Shown here piece after piece: positions 18,686 through 27,716 of a stretch of DNA of 64,000 nucleotides; position 1 is the stretch's first letter, and each line of letters opens with the position of its first letter. The notes under the pieces are model-generated. The model was not told the origin of the DNA. It did not search any database and saw nothing but the letters and a program-made list of their open reading frames with translations. The translations under genes and the position numbers were made by a program. Source of the stretch: Rhodococcus sp. H36-A4 (GTDB taxonomy: Bacteria; Actinomycetota; Actinomycetes; Mycobacteriales; Mycobacteriaceae); the NCBI RefSeq assembly GCF_027158005.1, contig NZ_JAPVLQ010000002.1, positions 802,872 through 866,871 of the forward strand, in the 5' to 3' direction.

Positions 18686-19498
18686 ATGACTGCTGAGTCG
18701 ATCGAACCTGTGTCCGCACCCGCATCGCGCCCCGTAGCGCTCGTCACCGGTCCCACTTCGGGACTCGGCGGCGAATTTGCACGTCATCTGGCATCGCGTG
18801 GCTACGACCTCGTGCTCGTCGCTCGCAACGAGTTGAAGCTGCGAGCCCTCGCCGACGATCTGCGCGTCGGATTCGGTGCGAACTCGGAGATCATTGCCGC
18901 GGATCTGGCAACCTCGGCCGGGCGCGAGACGGTGATCGCGCGTTTGGAACTGGGAGTCGAGTATTTGGTCAACAACGCGGGCTTCGGTACCTCGGGTGAA
19001 TTCTGGACCGCGGACCCCGAACTGCTGCAGTCGCAGTTGGACGTCAATGTCACTGCCGTCATGCACTTCACCCGAGCAGCGCTTCCGTCGATGGTTGCCG
19101 CGGCCAAGGGCACAGTGATCAACGTTGCGAGTGTTGCCGGCTTGTTGGCCGGACGAGGCTCCACCTACTCGGCGTCGAAGGCATACGTCATCTCGTTCTC
19201 CGAAGGATTGTCCGGTGGTCTCGCCGGCACCGGCGTTCAGATCCAAGCCCTGTGCCCTGGTTTCATCAAGACCGAGTTCCATCAGCGGGCAGGTATCGAA
19301 ATGTCATCGATCCCGAGCTTCATGTGGTTGAACGTCGAGCAGGTCGTGCAGACCTCTATGAAGGATCTGGACAAGGGCAAGGTCATCAGCATTCCGGGCG
19401 CACAGTACAAAGTACTGACGGCCGTCGGCAGCAAGGTGCCGAAAAGTGTGGTCCGGAAGCTGACCAACCTTGTCGGACGAGGACGCGGACGGACCTGA
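18686..19498 (+). CDS. Short-chain dehydrogenase/reductase
   Basis: A 270-residue classical SDR with the NAD(P) motif TGPTSGLG near residue 20, NNAG, the catalytic Ser in NVASVAG and YSASKAYVISFSE. The C-terminal part is basic. I start it at the ATG at 18686; the frame stays open about 700 bases further upstream, but that stretch overlaps the previous gene in another frame and is not coding. The substrate is unknown. Confidence 0.82.
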   Translation: MTAESIEPVSAPASRPVALVTGPTSGLGGEFARHLASRGYDLVLVARNELKLRALADDLRVGFGANSEIIAADLATSAGRETVIARLELGVEYLVNNAGFGTSGEFWTADPELLQSQLDVNVTAVMHFTRAALPSMVAAAKGTVINVASVAGLLAGRGSTYSASKAYVISFSEGLSGGLAGTGVQIQALCPGFIKTEFHQRAGIEMSSIPSFMWLNVEQVVQTSMKDLDKGKVISIPGAQYKVLTAVGSKVPKSVVRKLTNLVGRGRGRT

Positions 19499-19526
19499 TT
19501 CGTGCGACGCGGGCGAGCCTGCGGGC

Positions 19527-20135
19527 GTGTCGGGCCGAACACCGATAAATTCATACCTCGTGACTGTTTTCGTGGTTCTTGCGATCCTCGTACTCGTTCT
19601 TCTTGCTTACGTAGTGAGCCTCGGACGACGGGTCCGACGCTATTCCTCGCGCACCGCTGCGAGTCGACATCTCGTGACCGTCGAACTCGATCGCCGTCAC
19701 GTTCAGCTGGAGCCGTTCATCGCTGCCGTCGAGTCCTCGGGCCTCGATCCGAAAACGGTCCGGTCCCTGGTCGGTGCTCGTTCGTGGTCCAAAGCAGTCC
19801 GCGAACGCGAACTGGGTCTCAACACACAGGCTGCAGCGGAGAATGCGCTGTCCGCCGCCGTGCACTCGGTGCTCGCGGAGTCGGACATGCATCCCAAGCT
19901 CAAGACCACTTGGGCCTTCCAAGGTCCGGCCGGGGATCTGGAGACGACCGAGAAACGGATCGCAGGCGCAGTGCGGGTGTATAACGACAACGCATATCGA
20001 CTCTCGCTGGCGCGTACGACGTTTCCGTCGAAGTTGGTAGCGAAGGCATTGAAGGTGCCGGATCCAGAGCCGTTCGTCGAGCATGCCGCGTCGGCCGGCG
20101 AACAATCTGACAACATGCCCGCGCAGCTTGCCTGA
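19527..20135 (+). CDS. LemA-family membrane protein
   Basis: About 200 residues: an N-terminal membrane helix (YLVTVFVVLAILVLVLLAYV) followed by a helical domain with a C-terminal KRIAGAVRVYNDNAYRLSLA segment, the LemA signature. LemA proteins are membrane-anchored and poorly understood. The start is uncertain: a TTG at 19470 would overlap the SDR gene by 29 bases, the GTG at 19527 is my choice, and a GTG at 19560 would begin inside the helix. No strong ribosome site marks any of them. Confidence 0.7.
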   Translation: MSGRTPINSYLVTVFVVLAILVLVLLAYVVSLGRRVRRYSSRTAASRHLVTVELDRRHVQLEPFIAAVESSGLDPKTVRSLVGARSWSKAVRERELGLNTQAAAENALSAAVHSVLAESDMHPKLKTTWAFQGPAGDLETTEKRIAGAVRVYNDNAYRLSLARTTFPSKLVAKALKVPDPEPFVEHAASAGEQSDNMPAQLA

Positions 20136-20136
20136 T

Positions 20137-20162
20137 CCTCTGTCGGTCGACCGAAAGAGGAG
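20137..20162 (+). terminator. Weak hairpin after the LemA-like gene
   Basis: TCCTCT and AGAGGA flank a short self-complementary core (TCGGTCGACCGA) directly after the stop. It may end the LemA transcript before pyrE, but it has no T-run. Confidence 0.4.
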
Positions 20163-20200
20163 TCGGTAGATTCTCCGGAGACGACCGAAGGGATTTCTTC

Positions 20201-20758
20201 ATGGCCATCAGCGCCGACAATGCCGAGCGGGCCGAATTGGCCGGCCTCGTACGCGAACTTGCCATCGTCCACGGCAAGGTGACGTTGTCTTCGGGGAAAG
20301 AGGCCGACTACTACGTCGACCTACGCCGTGCGACGCTCCATCATCGAGCGAGCGCGCTGATCGGTTCGTTGATGCGAGAACTCGTCGCGGACTGGGATTT
20401 CGACTCGGTCGGCGGATTGACGATGGGCGCCGATCCCGTTGCGTTCGCTGTCATGCATGCGCCGGGTCGCCCGATCGATGCGTTCGTCGTGCGGAAGGCA
20501 GCGAAGGCGCACGGAATGCAGCGCCAGATCGAGGGACCCGACATTGTCGGCAAGCGCGTGTTGGTTGTCGAAGACACCACAACCACCGGCAATTCGCCGC
20601 TGACCGCCGTCGCTGCGCTGCGGGAGGCGGGTGCGACGGTCGTCGGAGTTGCCACCGTCGTGGACAGGGCAACTGGTGCGGACGACGTCATTGCCGCCGA
20701 GGGGCTCGAATACCGCTCGCTCCTGGGTTTGGCTGATGTGGGCCTTGGGCCCATGTGA
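20201..20758 (+). CDS. pyrE: Orotate phosphoribosyltransferase
   Basis: A 185-residue enzyme of pyrimidine synthesis that joins orotate and PRPP to give OMP. The PRPP-binding loop VLVVEDTTTTGNSPL is clear, as are VTLSSGKEADYYVDLRRATL near the N-terminus and VRKAAKAHGMQRQIEG. The length is normal for actinobacteria. It sits apart from other pyr genes and ends the housekeeping region; a different gene cluster begins just downstream on the opposite strand. Confidence 0.93.
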   Translation: MAISADNAERAELAGLVRELAIVHGKVTLSSGKEADYYVDLRRATLHHRASALIGSLMRELVADWDFDSVGGLTMGADPVAFAVMHAPGRPIDAFVVRKAAKAHGMQRQIEGPDIVGKRVLVVEDTTTTGNSPLTAVAALREAGATVVGVATVVDRATGADDVIAAEGLEYRSLLGLADVGLGPM

Positions 20759-20798
20759 GGGAAATACGTCCTCTTACGCTCGTAATACCCTCACATGG
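20751..20798. terminator. Inverted repeat over the pyrE stop
   Basis: CCATGTGAGGG (20751-20761) and CCCTCACATGG (20788-20798) are perfect 11-base arms around a 26-base loop. The left arm contains the pyrE stop codon. It lies between convergent pyrE and the EthD-like gene and may end both transcripts. Confidence 0.5.
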
Positions 20799-20807
20799 AC
20801 TGAGCCA

Positions 20808-21113
20808 CTATGCGACCGAGACCTCGTGCATGTCCATCACGAAACCGGCGCCCGCGAAGTTGGGCAAATCGTCTACACCGGCTTTGCCCTCAGCTGAACC
20901 GAGTCCCTCTACGGCCTCCTTCTTGGACGGAAAGTTGAGATTGCCGACGACGAAGTGCGCCGGTTTCGATCCGTCCAGCGTCTCCGACAGGCCCCACTCG
21001 AAGGACGTCATCCCGGGCATCGTTGCAGTCAACGGTGCGTGCACGTCTCGGTAGTGAGCGAGAAAAGCGTCGGGATTCTCGGGGTGGTTGTACGCGATGG
21101 TGATGCGGAACAT
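20808..21113 (-). CDS. EthD-family small protein
   Basis: A 101-residue dimeric alpha/beta-barrel-type protein with the EthD opening FRITIAYNHPENPDAFLAHYRDVHAPL and a later GAGFVMDMHEV strand. EthD proteins are small partners or isomerase-like helpers found with P450 and other oxygenase systems. It is the last gene of the operon esterase-BVMO-EthD, ten bases after the monooxygenase stop, which suggests help with an oxygenation product. Confidence 0.8.
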   Translation of the reverse strand: MFRITIAYNHPENPDAFLAHYRDVHAPLTATMPGMTSFEWGLSETLDGSKPAHFVVGNLNFPSKKEAVEGLGSAEGKAGVDDLPNFAGAGFVMDMHEVSVA

Positions 21114-21123
21114 TGCGTGACTC

Positions 21124-22725
21124 CTAGATTGTGGTGGTGAAACCGGTGTAGTTGTCGGCAGCGACGCTGTCGCAGGTTTCCCGGTAAACGTTGAGTCCGC
21201 CGACGTAGGACATGATCACGCGAGGTTTTCCGGGGATGTTGGCACCGGTGTACCAGGAGTTGCCCTCCGGGTAGAGGGTCATGTCGGCCAACTCGACTGC
21301 TTGCAGCGTCCATTCCTTGGCGGCAGTCTCGTCGGCCTCGAACGTCTTGGCGCCGATCGATTCGATATGTGCGAGGGCGTCGGCGGTCCATTCGACGTGC
21401 TGCTCGATTGCGCAGACCATGTTGGTCAACACATTCGGGCTTCCCGGTCCGGTGAGGGTGAACAGGTTCGGGAACTCGTCGACCGCGATTCCGAGATAGG
21501 TGACCGGTCCGTCGGCCCACTTATCCTGCAGTGCCTTTCCATTGCGCCCACGGATGTCGATGTTCAACAGTGGTCCGGTGATGGCATCGAACCCGGTGGC
21601 GAAGACGACGACGTCGAGCGGGTACTCGGCGTCGGCTGTCTTCAGTCCTGTCGGAGTGAGTCCCTCGATCGGTGCATTCTTGACGCTGACGAGCGAGACG
21701 TTCTCGCGGTTGTAGGTTTGAAAGTAGTCGGTGTCGAGAGTGATTCGCTTGGCCCCCAGCGGATGCTCTCGGGGCGAGAGCGCTTCGGCCAGATCAGGAT
21801 CTTCGACGACCGAGCGGATCTTCCCGCGAAAGAACTCTGCGATGGTGTCATTGGCCGCGCGATTGCTGAGTAGGTCGGGGTAGGCCGCGATGATGTCGAT
21901 CGCGCGATGGCGACTCCACCGTTCCTCGAACACCGCAGCACGTTCTTCCTCGGAATGATCGAACGTACCGATCTCGAGGGTGTCGACGGGTTGGCCACCG
22001 CCGGATGCCTTGGACGCGACCTTGTAGTCCTCGAGAAGTGCTTTGAACGAAAGCTTCTCGTCCTCGGTCAACAGTCTATTACCGCAGTCGAGACTGAAGG
22101 CGGGCGATCGCTGGAACACCGTAAGGTGCGCCGCCTGTTCGGCGATTTTCGGAATTACCTGCACACCAGAGGATCCCGTGCCTATCACGCCGACGCGCTT
22201 GCCGGCGAAGTCGACGCCGCCGGTTGGCCAGGAGGCGGTATGGATCGTCTCACCTTCGAATGCGTCGAGGCCGGCGAAGTCCGGGGTGGACGAGGTCGAC
22301 AGGCATCCCGCGGCGGTGATCAAGTACTTCGCCGTCACGTATTCACCCGAGTCGGTGCCCACCGTCCACAGTGAGGTGTCCTCGTCCCACACTGCGGATT
22401 CGACTCGCACGTTGAACTGGAAGTGTTTCTTGACATCCAGCCTGTCGGCGACGAAGTCGATGTAGCGGAGGATCTCAGGCTGTGCAGGATAGCGTTCTGT
22501 CCATTCCCATTCGTCGATGAGCTCCTGCGAGAACGTGAACGCGTATTCCATGCTGAGGACATCGCATCGGGCGCCGGGGTAGGTGTTCCAGAACCAGGTT
22601 CCACCAACGGTTTCCGCAGCTTCGAAACCGCGGACAGAAAGTCCGAGGGTTTCGAGCTTATGGGTCATGTAGACGCCGGAAAAGCCGGCGCCGATTACGA
22701 TCGAGTCGAAATAGTTTGTTCTCAT
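21124..22725 (-). CDS. Baeyer-Villiger flavin monooxygenase
   Basis: A 533-residue class B monooxygenase that inserts oxygen beside a ketone to give an ester or lactone. It has the FAD motif GAGFSG at residues 12-17, the Baeyer-Villiger fingerprint FEGETIHTASWP near 156-167 and the NADPH motif GTGSSG near 182. GGTWFWNTYPGARCDV is also typical of cyclohexanone and steroid monooxygenases. I start it at the second Met, which has GAAGGGAA upstream. The esterase directly upstream and the EthD gene downstream make a classic ketone-to-hydroxyacid module. Confidence 0.9.
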   Translation of the reverse strand: MRTNYFDSIVIGAGFSGVYMTHKLETLGLSVRGFEAAETVGGTWFWNTYPGARCDVLSMEYAFTFSQELIDEWEWTERYPAQPEILRYIDFVADRLDVKKHFQFNVRVESAVWDEDTSLWTVGTDSGEYVTAKYLITAAGCLSTSSTPDFAGLDAFEGETIHTASWPTGGVDFAGKRVGVIGTGSSGVQVIPKIAEQAAHLTVFQRSPAFSLDCGNRLLTEDEKLSFKALLEDYKVASKASGGGQPVDTLEIGTFDHSEEERAAVFEERWSRHRAIDIIAAYPDLLSNRAANDTIAEFFRGKIRSVVEDPDLAEALSPREHPLGAKRITLDTDYFQTYNRENVSLVSVKNAPIEGLTPTGLKTADAEYPLDVVVFATGFDAITGPLLNIDIRGRNGKALQDKWADGPVTYLGIAVDEFPNLFTLTGPGSPNVLTNMVCAIEQHVEWTADALAHIESIGAKTFEADETAAKEWTLQAVELADMTLYPEGNSWYTGANIPGKPRVIMSYVGGLNVYRETCDSVAADNYTGFTTTI

Positions 22726-22736
22726 GGGTGTTCCCT

Positions 22737-23675
22737 TCATGCGCCGACGGCGGCGTCGAGTCGCGCTCGGACTGCTTCGCCGACGTAGTTGATACCGGCA
22801 TCGGCGCCGGGCAGGATGTTCACGAACTGGAAGAATCCGTGCATCTGACCATCGAAGACTTTCGATTCCACGGAAACGCCTGCGGCAGAAAGCTTGTCGG
22901 CGTACTTCATCCCTTCCGCACGCAGAACATCGTGTTCGGCGAGTAGTACGACGGCAGGTGCGACTCCGGCGACGTCACCATGTAGCGGTGATACGTCCCA
23001 GTTGTTGCGGACGCCTGTGTCCGGGGTGTAAAGGTCCCAGAACCAGACCATTGCGGTCTTGTCGAGCATGAGCTGATTGGCCGGATCTTGGTACGAGCTG
23101 GTGTCGAAGTCGTGATCGGTCACCGGGTAGACGAGTACTTGCAGAGCTACCGCAGGTCCGTTCTCACGTACTGCACGCTGTGCGACGACAGCGGCGAGAT
23201 TGCCTCCCGAACTGTCACCACCCACAATGAGCGGTAGTGCCGAGTCGAGGTGTGCACGGTGCATTTCGCTCCACTGCAGCACGTCCCAGGCGTCGTCCGC
23301 GGCTGCGGGGTAGACGTTCTCGGGAGCCAGGCGATAGTCCGGAAGTATTACGATGCAATTGGTTTCGATAGCGATGCGTCGGGCCAGGTGGTCGAACTGG
23401 TCAGGGTTGCCGACCACCCATCCGCCGCCGTGGTAGTAGACGAATACGCCACGAGGGTTCGTAGTCGGCGTCAGGATGCGCACCGGAATCGTATGACCTT
23501 CCGTTGCTGTCACCGTCAAATTCTCGACGTTGTGCATGTCCGGTCCGGGGCCGTAGAGGTCGATGAAGGTGTCGTTCATCGAGCGGGCCTCGACAGGTGT
23601 CATCTCGTGCAGTGCCTTGCCGCCTCCTTCGGCGGCTTGGGTGAGAAACGCGGCGGTGGCTTCGTCGAGTGCCAT
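22737..23675 (-). CDS. HSL-type alpha/beta-hydrolase (esterase/lactonase)
   Basis: A 312-residue hydrolase of the hormone-sensitive-lipase family, with the oxyanion motif HGGGW near residue 82, the nucleophile Ser155 in GDSSGG and a C-terminal DGQMHGFFQF with the catalytic His. I chose the ATG at 23675, preceded by AGGGAG. It is the first gene of the minus-strand operon with the Baeyer-Villiger monooxygenase, so the natural guess is hydrolysis of the ester or lactone that enzyme makes. Confidence 0.88.
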   Translation of the reverse strand: MALDEATAAFLTQAAEGGGKALHEMTPVEARSMNDTFIDLYGPGPDMHNVENLTVTATEGHTIPVRILTPTTNPRGVFVYYHGGGWVVGNPDQFDHLARRIAIETNCIVILPDYRLAPENVYPAAADDAWDVLQWSEMHRAHLDSALPLIVGGDSSGGNLAAVVAQRAVRENGPAVALQVLVYPVTDHDFDTSSYQDPANQLMLDKTAMVWFWDLYTPDTGVRNNWDVSPLHGDVAGVAPAVVLLAEHDVLRAEGMKYADKLSAAGVSVESKVFDGQMHGFFQFVNILPGADAGINYVGEAVRARLDAAVGA

Positions 23676-23741
23676 TGCACAACTCCCTGTGTGTTCGGAT
23701 TGCAATCGGTTTGCGATCAGGTGACGCACCTCACTCTAAAC

Positions 23742-23754
23742 AATGATAATGATT
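23742..23754. promoter_or_regulatory. TGATWA-type element, esterase/SBP1 promoter region
   Basis: AATGATAATGATT is an AT-rich element in the divergent region between the esterase operon and the first binding-protein gene. Read on the minus strand it contains TATCAT, which could serve as a -10 box for the esterase operon. It belongs to the set of such elements found in every promoter region up to 63.4 kb. Confidence 0.5.
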
Positions 23755-23837
23755 CGCCGCAACTGGTGCGCCTCACGGCAGCGGGAGACCTGGACAAGAG
23801 GCTCGCTGACCCTTAGTGTGACACCGATCACGAGTTC

Positions 23838-23864
23838 ATGCGCATCATTGCCATGAAATAGGAG
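23838..23864 (+). repeat. Leader sequence shared with the second binding-protein gene (copy 1)
   Basis: This 27-base stretch directly before the start of the first binding-protein gene matches 55104-55130 before the second one at 22 of 27 bases by eye, including ATGCGCAT at the start and ATGAAAT near the end. It ends in the ribosome site. It suggests the two genes were duplicated with their leader. Confidence 0.6.
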
Positions 23865-23869
23865 GAGCA

Positions 23870-25033
23870 ATGAAGTTCACCATCGGTCGAAACAGACTGG
23901 TCCTGCTCGGCGTGACAGGAGCGATGATCTCGGTCGCTGCATGCAGTGGAGGTGGGGCATCCGGCGGTACCGCGTCGGGTGAGATGGCGCCGAAAATTAC
24001 CCTGTTGTCGACCACCGACAAGACCGGCACCATCGCCTACGTCGGCGGCTCCCAACTGGAGGGGATCGAACTGGCAGTCCAGGAGATCAACGAGCAGAAG
24101 TTTCTGGGGGACTCCACAATCGAACTCGACAGTCGCGACACCGCTGGTGATGCGCAGACCGCAGCGAGTCAGGTCACCCAGGGTATTGCGAACCCCGATG
24201 TAGCGGCAATCCTCGGTACGGTGTCGGGCCCGCAAAGCGTGGCAGTCGCGCCGATTGCCGAATCTTCCAAGACGCCGGTGGTATTCACCCAGTCGGGGAG
24301 CGAAGGCGTCGTCATCGGTGACTACACGTTCCGATCGACCGCGCCGCAGCAAACATACTTTCCCAAGGCGATCGATCATCTGAAGACGCTGGGAGCCAAG
24401 CGAATCAGTGTTCTCTACAACGCCGGCCAGCCGACGCTTGCCGAGATCGCCGAAACACAGCTTCCTGCCATGCAGGAGAGCGAGGGCCTCGAAATTCTCA
24501 GCAGTACCAGCGTGCAATCGACGACCCAGGACTTCGCGTCGACTATCACCAAAATCGTCGGGGAGAAGCCGGACGCCGTTGTGTTCCTGCTCGTCGGCGC
24601 GCAGAACTCGACAGCGATGTCGCAGCTACGACAGGCAGGTTTCGACGGTCCCGCTGTCGGAAATCCAGCGGCCGGTGCGGGGAACCTTGCCCCGGCGGGT
24701 GCCGCGGGCGCAGGGATGTTCTGGGCCACCGACTTCAATTACCTGCAAACGGCGCCCTCCTCGGTGGCATTTGTCGAGGCGTACAACTCCAAGTACGGCA
24801 AGGATCCGCTGAACTACGCGGCCGAAGGATACGACGCGACGTGGATGATCGCGCGAGCTATCAAGGAAGCGGGAGGTTCTTCTCGCGAGGACATCAAGAA
24901 CGGTCTCGACGCCGTTGCGGCCGCCGGTTTCGACGGGGCAGTCGGCCCGGTGACGTTCGAGGGTAACGACCAACGAGTGGATGGAGTCGTCGTCGAATGG
25001 GATGGCACCGCAGAAGGACTGCTGGCCGAATGA
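23870..25033 (+). CDS. ABC transporter substrate-binding lipoprotein (LivJ type), copy 1
   Basis: A 387-residue extracytoplasmic binding protein. The signal peptide ends in a lipobox SVAAC with the lipidated Cys near residue 25, followed by a Gly/Ser linker. The mature part is a two-lobed Peripla_BP_6 domain (ITLLSTTDKTGTIAYVGG, LGTVSGPQSVAVAP, VFTQSGSE). It heads the operon with two permeases and two ATPases. Binding proteins of this family take branched-chain amino acids but in rhodococci often hydrophobic acids; given the island, an organic catabolic substrate is likely. Confidence 0.9.
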   Translation: MKFTIGRNRLVLLGVTGAMISVAACSGGGASGGTASGEMAPKITLLSTTDKTGTIAYVGGSQLEGIELAVQEINEQKFLGDSTIELDSRDTAGDAQTAASQVTQGIANPDVAAILGTVSGPQSVAVAPIAESSKTPVVFTQSGSEGVVIGDYTFRSTAPQQTYFPKAIDHLKTLGAKRISVLYNAGQPTLAEIAETQLPAMQESEGLEILSSTSVQSTTQDFASTITKIVGEKPDAVVFLLVGAQNSTAMSQLRQAGFDGPAVGNPAAGAGNLAPAGAAGAGMFWATDFNYLQTAPSSVAFVEAYNSKYGKDPLNYAAEGYDATWMIARAIKEAGGSSREDIKNGLDAVAAAGFDGAVGPVTFEGNDQRVDGVVVEWDGTAEGLLAE

Positions 25034-25072
25034 CATTCGACATCGACCTCATGGAAGGGATGATCTGACGCC

Positions 25073-25963
25073 ATGGGACAGACTCTGGTCGACGCTGCGA
25101 TTCTCGGGTCCATCTACGTATTGTTCTGTCTGGGTATGAGCCTCGTATGGGGAACTGTCGGGATCCTCAATTTCGCGCATGGCGCAATATTCATGTTCTC
25201 CGGTTTCGTTGGCTATCTGGTCGTCAAAGACCAGCAGCTACCGATGATCGGAGTGATTGCAGTCTCGGTCGTCGTCGGTGCATTGCTGTCGACGGCGATG
25301 GAAGTTCTTGCATTTCAGCCGATTCTAAGAAGGGCAAGGACACACCGAATAGCTGAATTGCAGATACTGATCGGCGGTATCGGAGTTGCTGCGATACCGC
25401 TGGCCATCGCGCAGTACGTCACCAAGAGTGAGCCGTTCGGGTTTTCGAACAGTTCGTATGCAGTGCAGGTGTTTTCGTTTCTCGGTCTGCGGATATCGAA
25501 CACCGGAGTGATCATCGTCGTGTCCGCGGTGGTTCTCACCGTGGGAATGGCAATGTGGCTTCGTAAGTCGATGACGGGTCTCGCGTTGAGGGCTATCGGT
25601 GTGGATGCGGAAACGGCGTCGCTGATGGGGGTCGATCGTCGCAAGCTTTCGGTTGCGACGATGGCATTTGCCGGCGGTCTTGCGGGTTTGGCCGGTGCGC
25701 TGTTGACGTTCAACCTTGGGGCTATTACTCCTGAGAGTGGGGAAACGTTGCTCATCAAGGCCTTTGCGGTGATCATCCTCGGAGGTGTCGGCAGTACCGC
25801 CGGTGTCGCGGCGGGTGCGTACATCCTCGCGTTGTCCGAAACACTCGTGTTGCGCTTCACCGGCGGCGGGTGGGTCGACGCAGTCTGCTTCGGAATGATC
25901 TTCCTGGTCCTGTTGATCCGTCCGCAAGGGCTGTTCGGTCGTAAGGAGGTGCGAAGGGTATGA
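25073..25963 (+). CDS. Branched-chain-type ABC permease (LivH-like)
   Basis: A 296-residue inner-membrane protein with about eight hydrophobic segments, beginning VDAAILGSIYVLFCLGMSLVWGTVGILNFAHG, the LivH hallmark, and carrying the coupling-helix region GIDVD-like AIGVDAETASLMGVDRRK. It follows the binding-protein gene by 39 bases and precedes livM; together they form the channel. Confidence 0.88.
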   Translation: MGQTLVDAAILGSIYVLFCLGMSLVWGTVGILNFAHGAIFMFSGFVGYLVVKDQQLPMIGVIAVSVVVGALLSTAMEVLAFQPILRRARTHRIAELQILIGGIGVAAIPLAIAQYVTKSEPFGFSNSSYAVQVFSFLGLRISNTGVIIVVSAVVLTVGMAMWLRKSMTGLALRAIGVDAETASLMGVDRRKLSVATMAFAGGLAGLAGALLTFNLGAITPESGETLLIKAFAVIILGGVGSTAGVAAGAYILALSETLVLRFTGGGWVDAVCFGMIFLVLLIRPQGLFGRKEVRRV

Positions 25964-26892
25964 GTACGTTCTACTACTCACACATCGTGCTGTTCCAGAG
26001 CACGTTCACGGTGCTGTTCTTGGCCCTGAGCATTCAGGTTCAGTTGCGCATGGGCGTCTTCTCGTTCGCCGGCGCCGGCTTCTACGGACTCGGATCGTAT
26101 GGAGCAGCGATCTTCGTTATTCGGTACGGGTTCTCCTCGTTCGCCGCCATCGCGGCCATCATGATCGTCTGCGGAGCAATCGGATTCCTGCTGGCGCTAC
26201 TGGTGCAGCGTCTCAACGGCCTGTATCTGGCGATGGCGACGGTATCCTTCGACCTCATCATCACGGTGATCGCGCACAACGGTGGATCGCTGACGGGTGC
26301 GTCGGTCGGTCTCTACGGCGCACTCGCGTTCCCACAGTTGACAATCGGCCACATCATCGCAATCTCTGTTCTCGTCATCGCACTGCTGGCATTGACCGAA
26401 CGCGGGCGGCTCGGTCGGCGGATCGATGCAGTTCGGGAAGACCCCGAGTTGGCCTCGTCCATGGGGGTCAATGTTTCTCGCTATCGAATAGCGTCCTTCG
26501 TCGTCAGTGGTTTCATCGGTGCTCTCGGCGGCGCAATCAACGTTCTTCTTCGGACGACGGTCGCTCCGGAGAGCATCGGATTTCCGCTGGTTGTGCTCGG
26601 TCTGACAATCATCATCGTCGGCGGTGGTAGATCGTGGCTCGGGATCGTCATCGGGGCAGTCATCTTCACCTGGCTGCCGTATTACCTCGAGATCGTCGGC
26701 CAATATCAAGCAATCGTCTACGGCTTCATCGTCGCTGTCGCGGCCGTCTACGTCCCCGGCGGCATCTACGGCACTGTCCTCGACCTGATACGAAAATCGA
26801 AGTCCAAAAAAGCTGCGGTTCAACGGGAAGAAGAAGATTCGATCCACACCGAGAAAGTGGATTCGACGAGTGCACCAGGGGAGAAGCCATGA
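25960..26892 (+). CDS. Branched-chain-type ABC permease (LivM-like)
   Basis: A 310-residue membrane protein overlapping the LivH-like gene by four bases. It has the usual LivM pattern, including FAGAGFYGLGSYGAA and the coupling segment AVREDPELASSMGVNVSRYR. The last 35 residues are charged and probably cytoplasmic. Confidence 0.88.
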   Translation: MSTFYYSHIVLFQSTFTVLFLALSIQVQLRMGVFSFAGAGFYGLGSYGAAIFVIRYGFSSFAAIAAIMIVCGAIGFLLALLVQRLNGLYLAMATVSFDLIITVIAHNGGSLTGASVGLYGALAFPQLTIGHIIAISVLVIALLALTERGRLGRRIDAVREDPELASSMGVNVSRYRIASFVVSGFIGALGGAINVLLRTTVAPESIGFPLVVLGLTIIIVGGGRSWLGIVIGAVIFTWLPYYLEIVGQYQAIVYGFIVAVAAVYVPGGIYGTVLDLIRKSKSKKAAVQREEEDSIHTEKVDSTSAPGEKP

Positions 26893-27716
26893 CAACGGAC
26901 GCAGCGGCGCGCCGATCCGCGCCGACCGAAGCAGTAGCCGACGTCGTGTTGGGAGTCGACGACGTAGCGGTGCACTTCGGCGGCATCAAAGCAGTGGATG
27001 GTGTTACGTTCGACATCACCCGAGGCAAGATCTTCGGCATACTCGGTCCCAACGGTTCGGGCAAGAGCACTCTTCTCGGCGCGATCACCCGCCTCACGCC
27101 GTTGACCAGGGGCACGCTGACGTTCGAGGGGAATCCGTTCGACGGAGTATCACCGCAGAAGGTAGCCCGCCTCGGAATTGCCCGGACATTTCAGACAGTC
27201 CGATTGCTTCCTGACCTCACTGTCCGTGAAAATGTCGCACTCGGAGCAGATCTGGGAGCTGCGCATGGCGGGATCCGCGAGCTGACGCTCGGGCGTCGGG
27301 CGCTGCAGAAGCGCTCTCGTGACGCCGTTGCGGAATCGCTCGAGCGGACAGGACTGGGCGGGTTCGAGGACATCAGGCCCGGGGAGTTGTCCTACGGGTT
27401 GCAACGGCGTGTAGAGATCGCCCGCGCCATTGCCATGTCGCCTCGATTATTGCTGCTGGACGAGCCGACCGCAGGTATGAACAAGTCCGAACGCCAGGAT
27501 GTTTCACAGTTGCTGCACAAGCTTCGTGCAGAGGGGCTGACGCAGCTACTGGTCGAGCATGACGTGGCAATGATGGTCGATACGTGCGACACGCTCATAG
27601 CGATGAACTTCGGTGCGCTCATCGCGCAAGGGGCGCCGCACGACGTCGTCCGTGAACCCAGCGTGCAGGAAGCCTATCTCGGAAAGCGAGGTGCCAAGGA
27701 TGCTCGAAGTCAGTAA
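26889..27716 (+). CDS. Branched-chain-type ABC ATPase (LivG-like)
   Basis: A 275-residue ATPase with Walker A GPNGSGKSTLL, a signature read as LSYGLQRRVEIARA (LSYG in place of LSGG, usual for LivG), and Walker B LLLLDEPTAGMN. It starts at the ATG at 26889, overlapping the permease stop by four bases. The same frame continues upstream inside livM, which I take as non-coding. Confidence 0.88.
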   Translation: MTTDAAARRSAPTEAVADVVLGVDDVAVHFGGIKAVDGVTFDITRGKIFGILGPNGSGKSTLLGAITRLTPLTRGTLTFEGNPFDGVSPQKVARLGIARTFQTVRLLPDLTVRENVALGADLGAAHGGIRELTLGRRALQKRSRDAVAESLERTGLGGFEDIRPGELSYGLQRRVEIARAIAMSPRLLLLDEPTAGMNKSERQDVSQLLHKLRAEGLTQLLVEHDVAMMVDTCDTLIAMNFGALIAQGAPHDVVREPSVQEAYLGKRGAKDARSQ

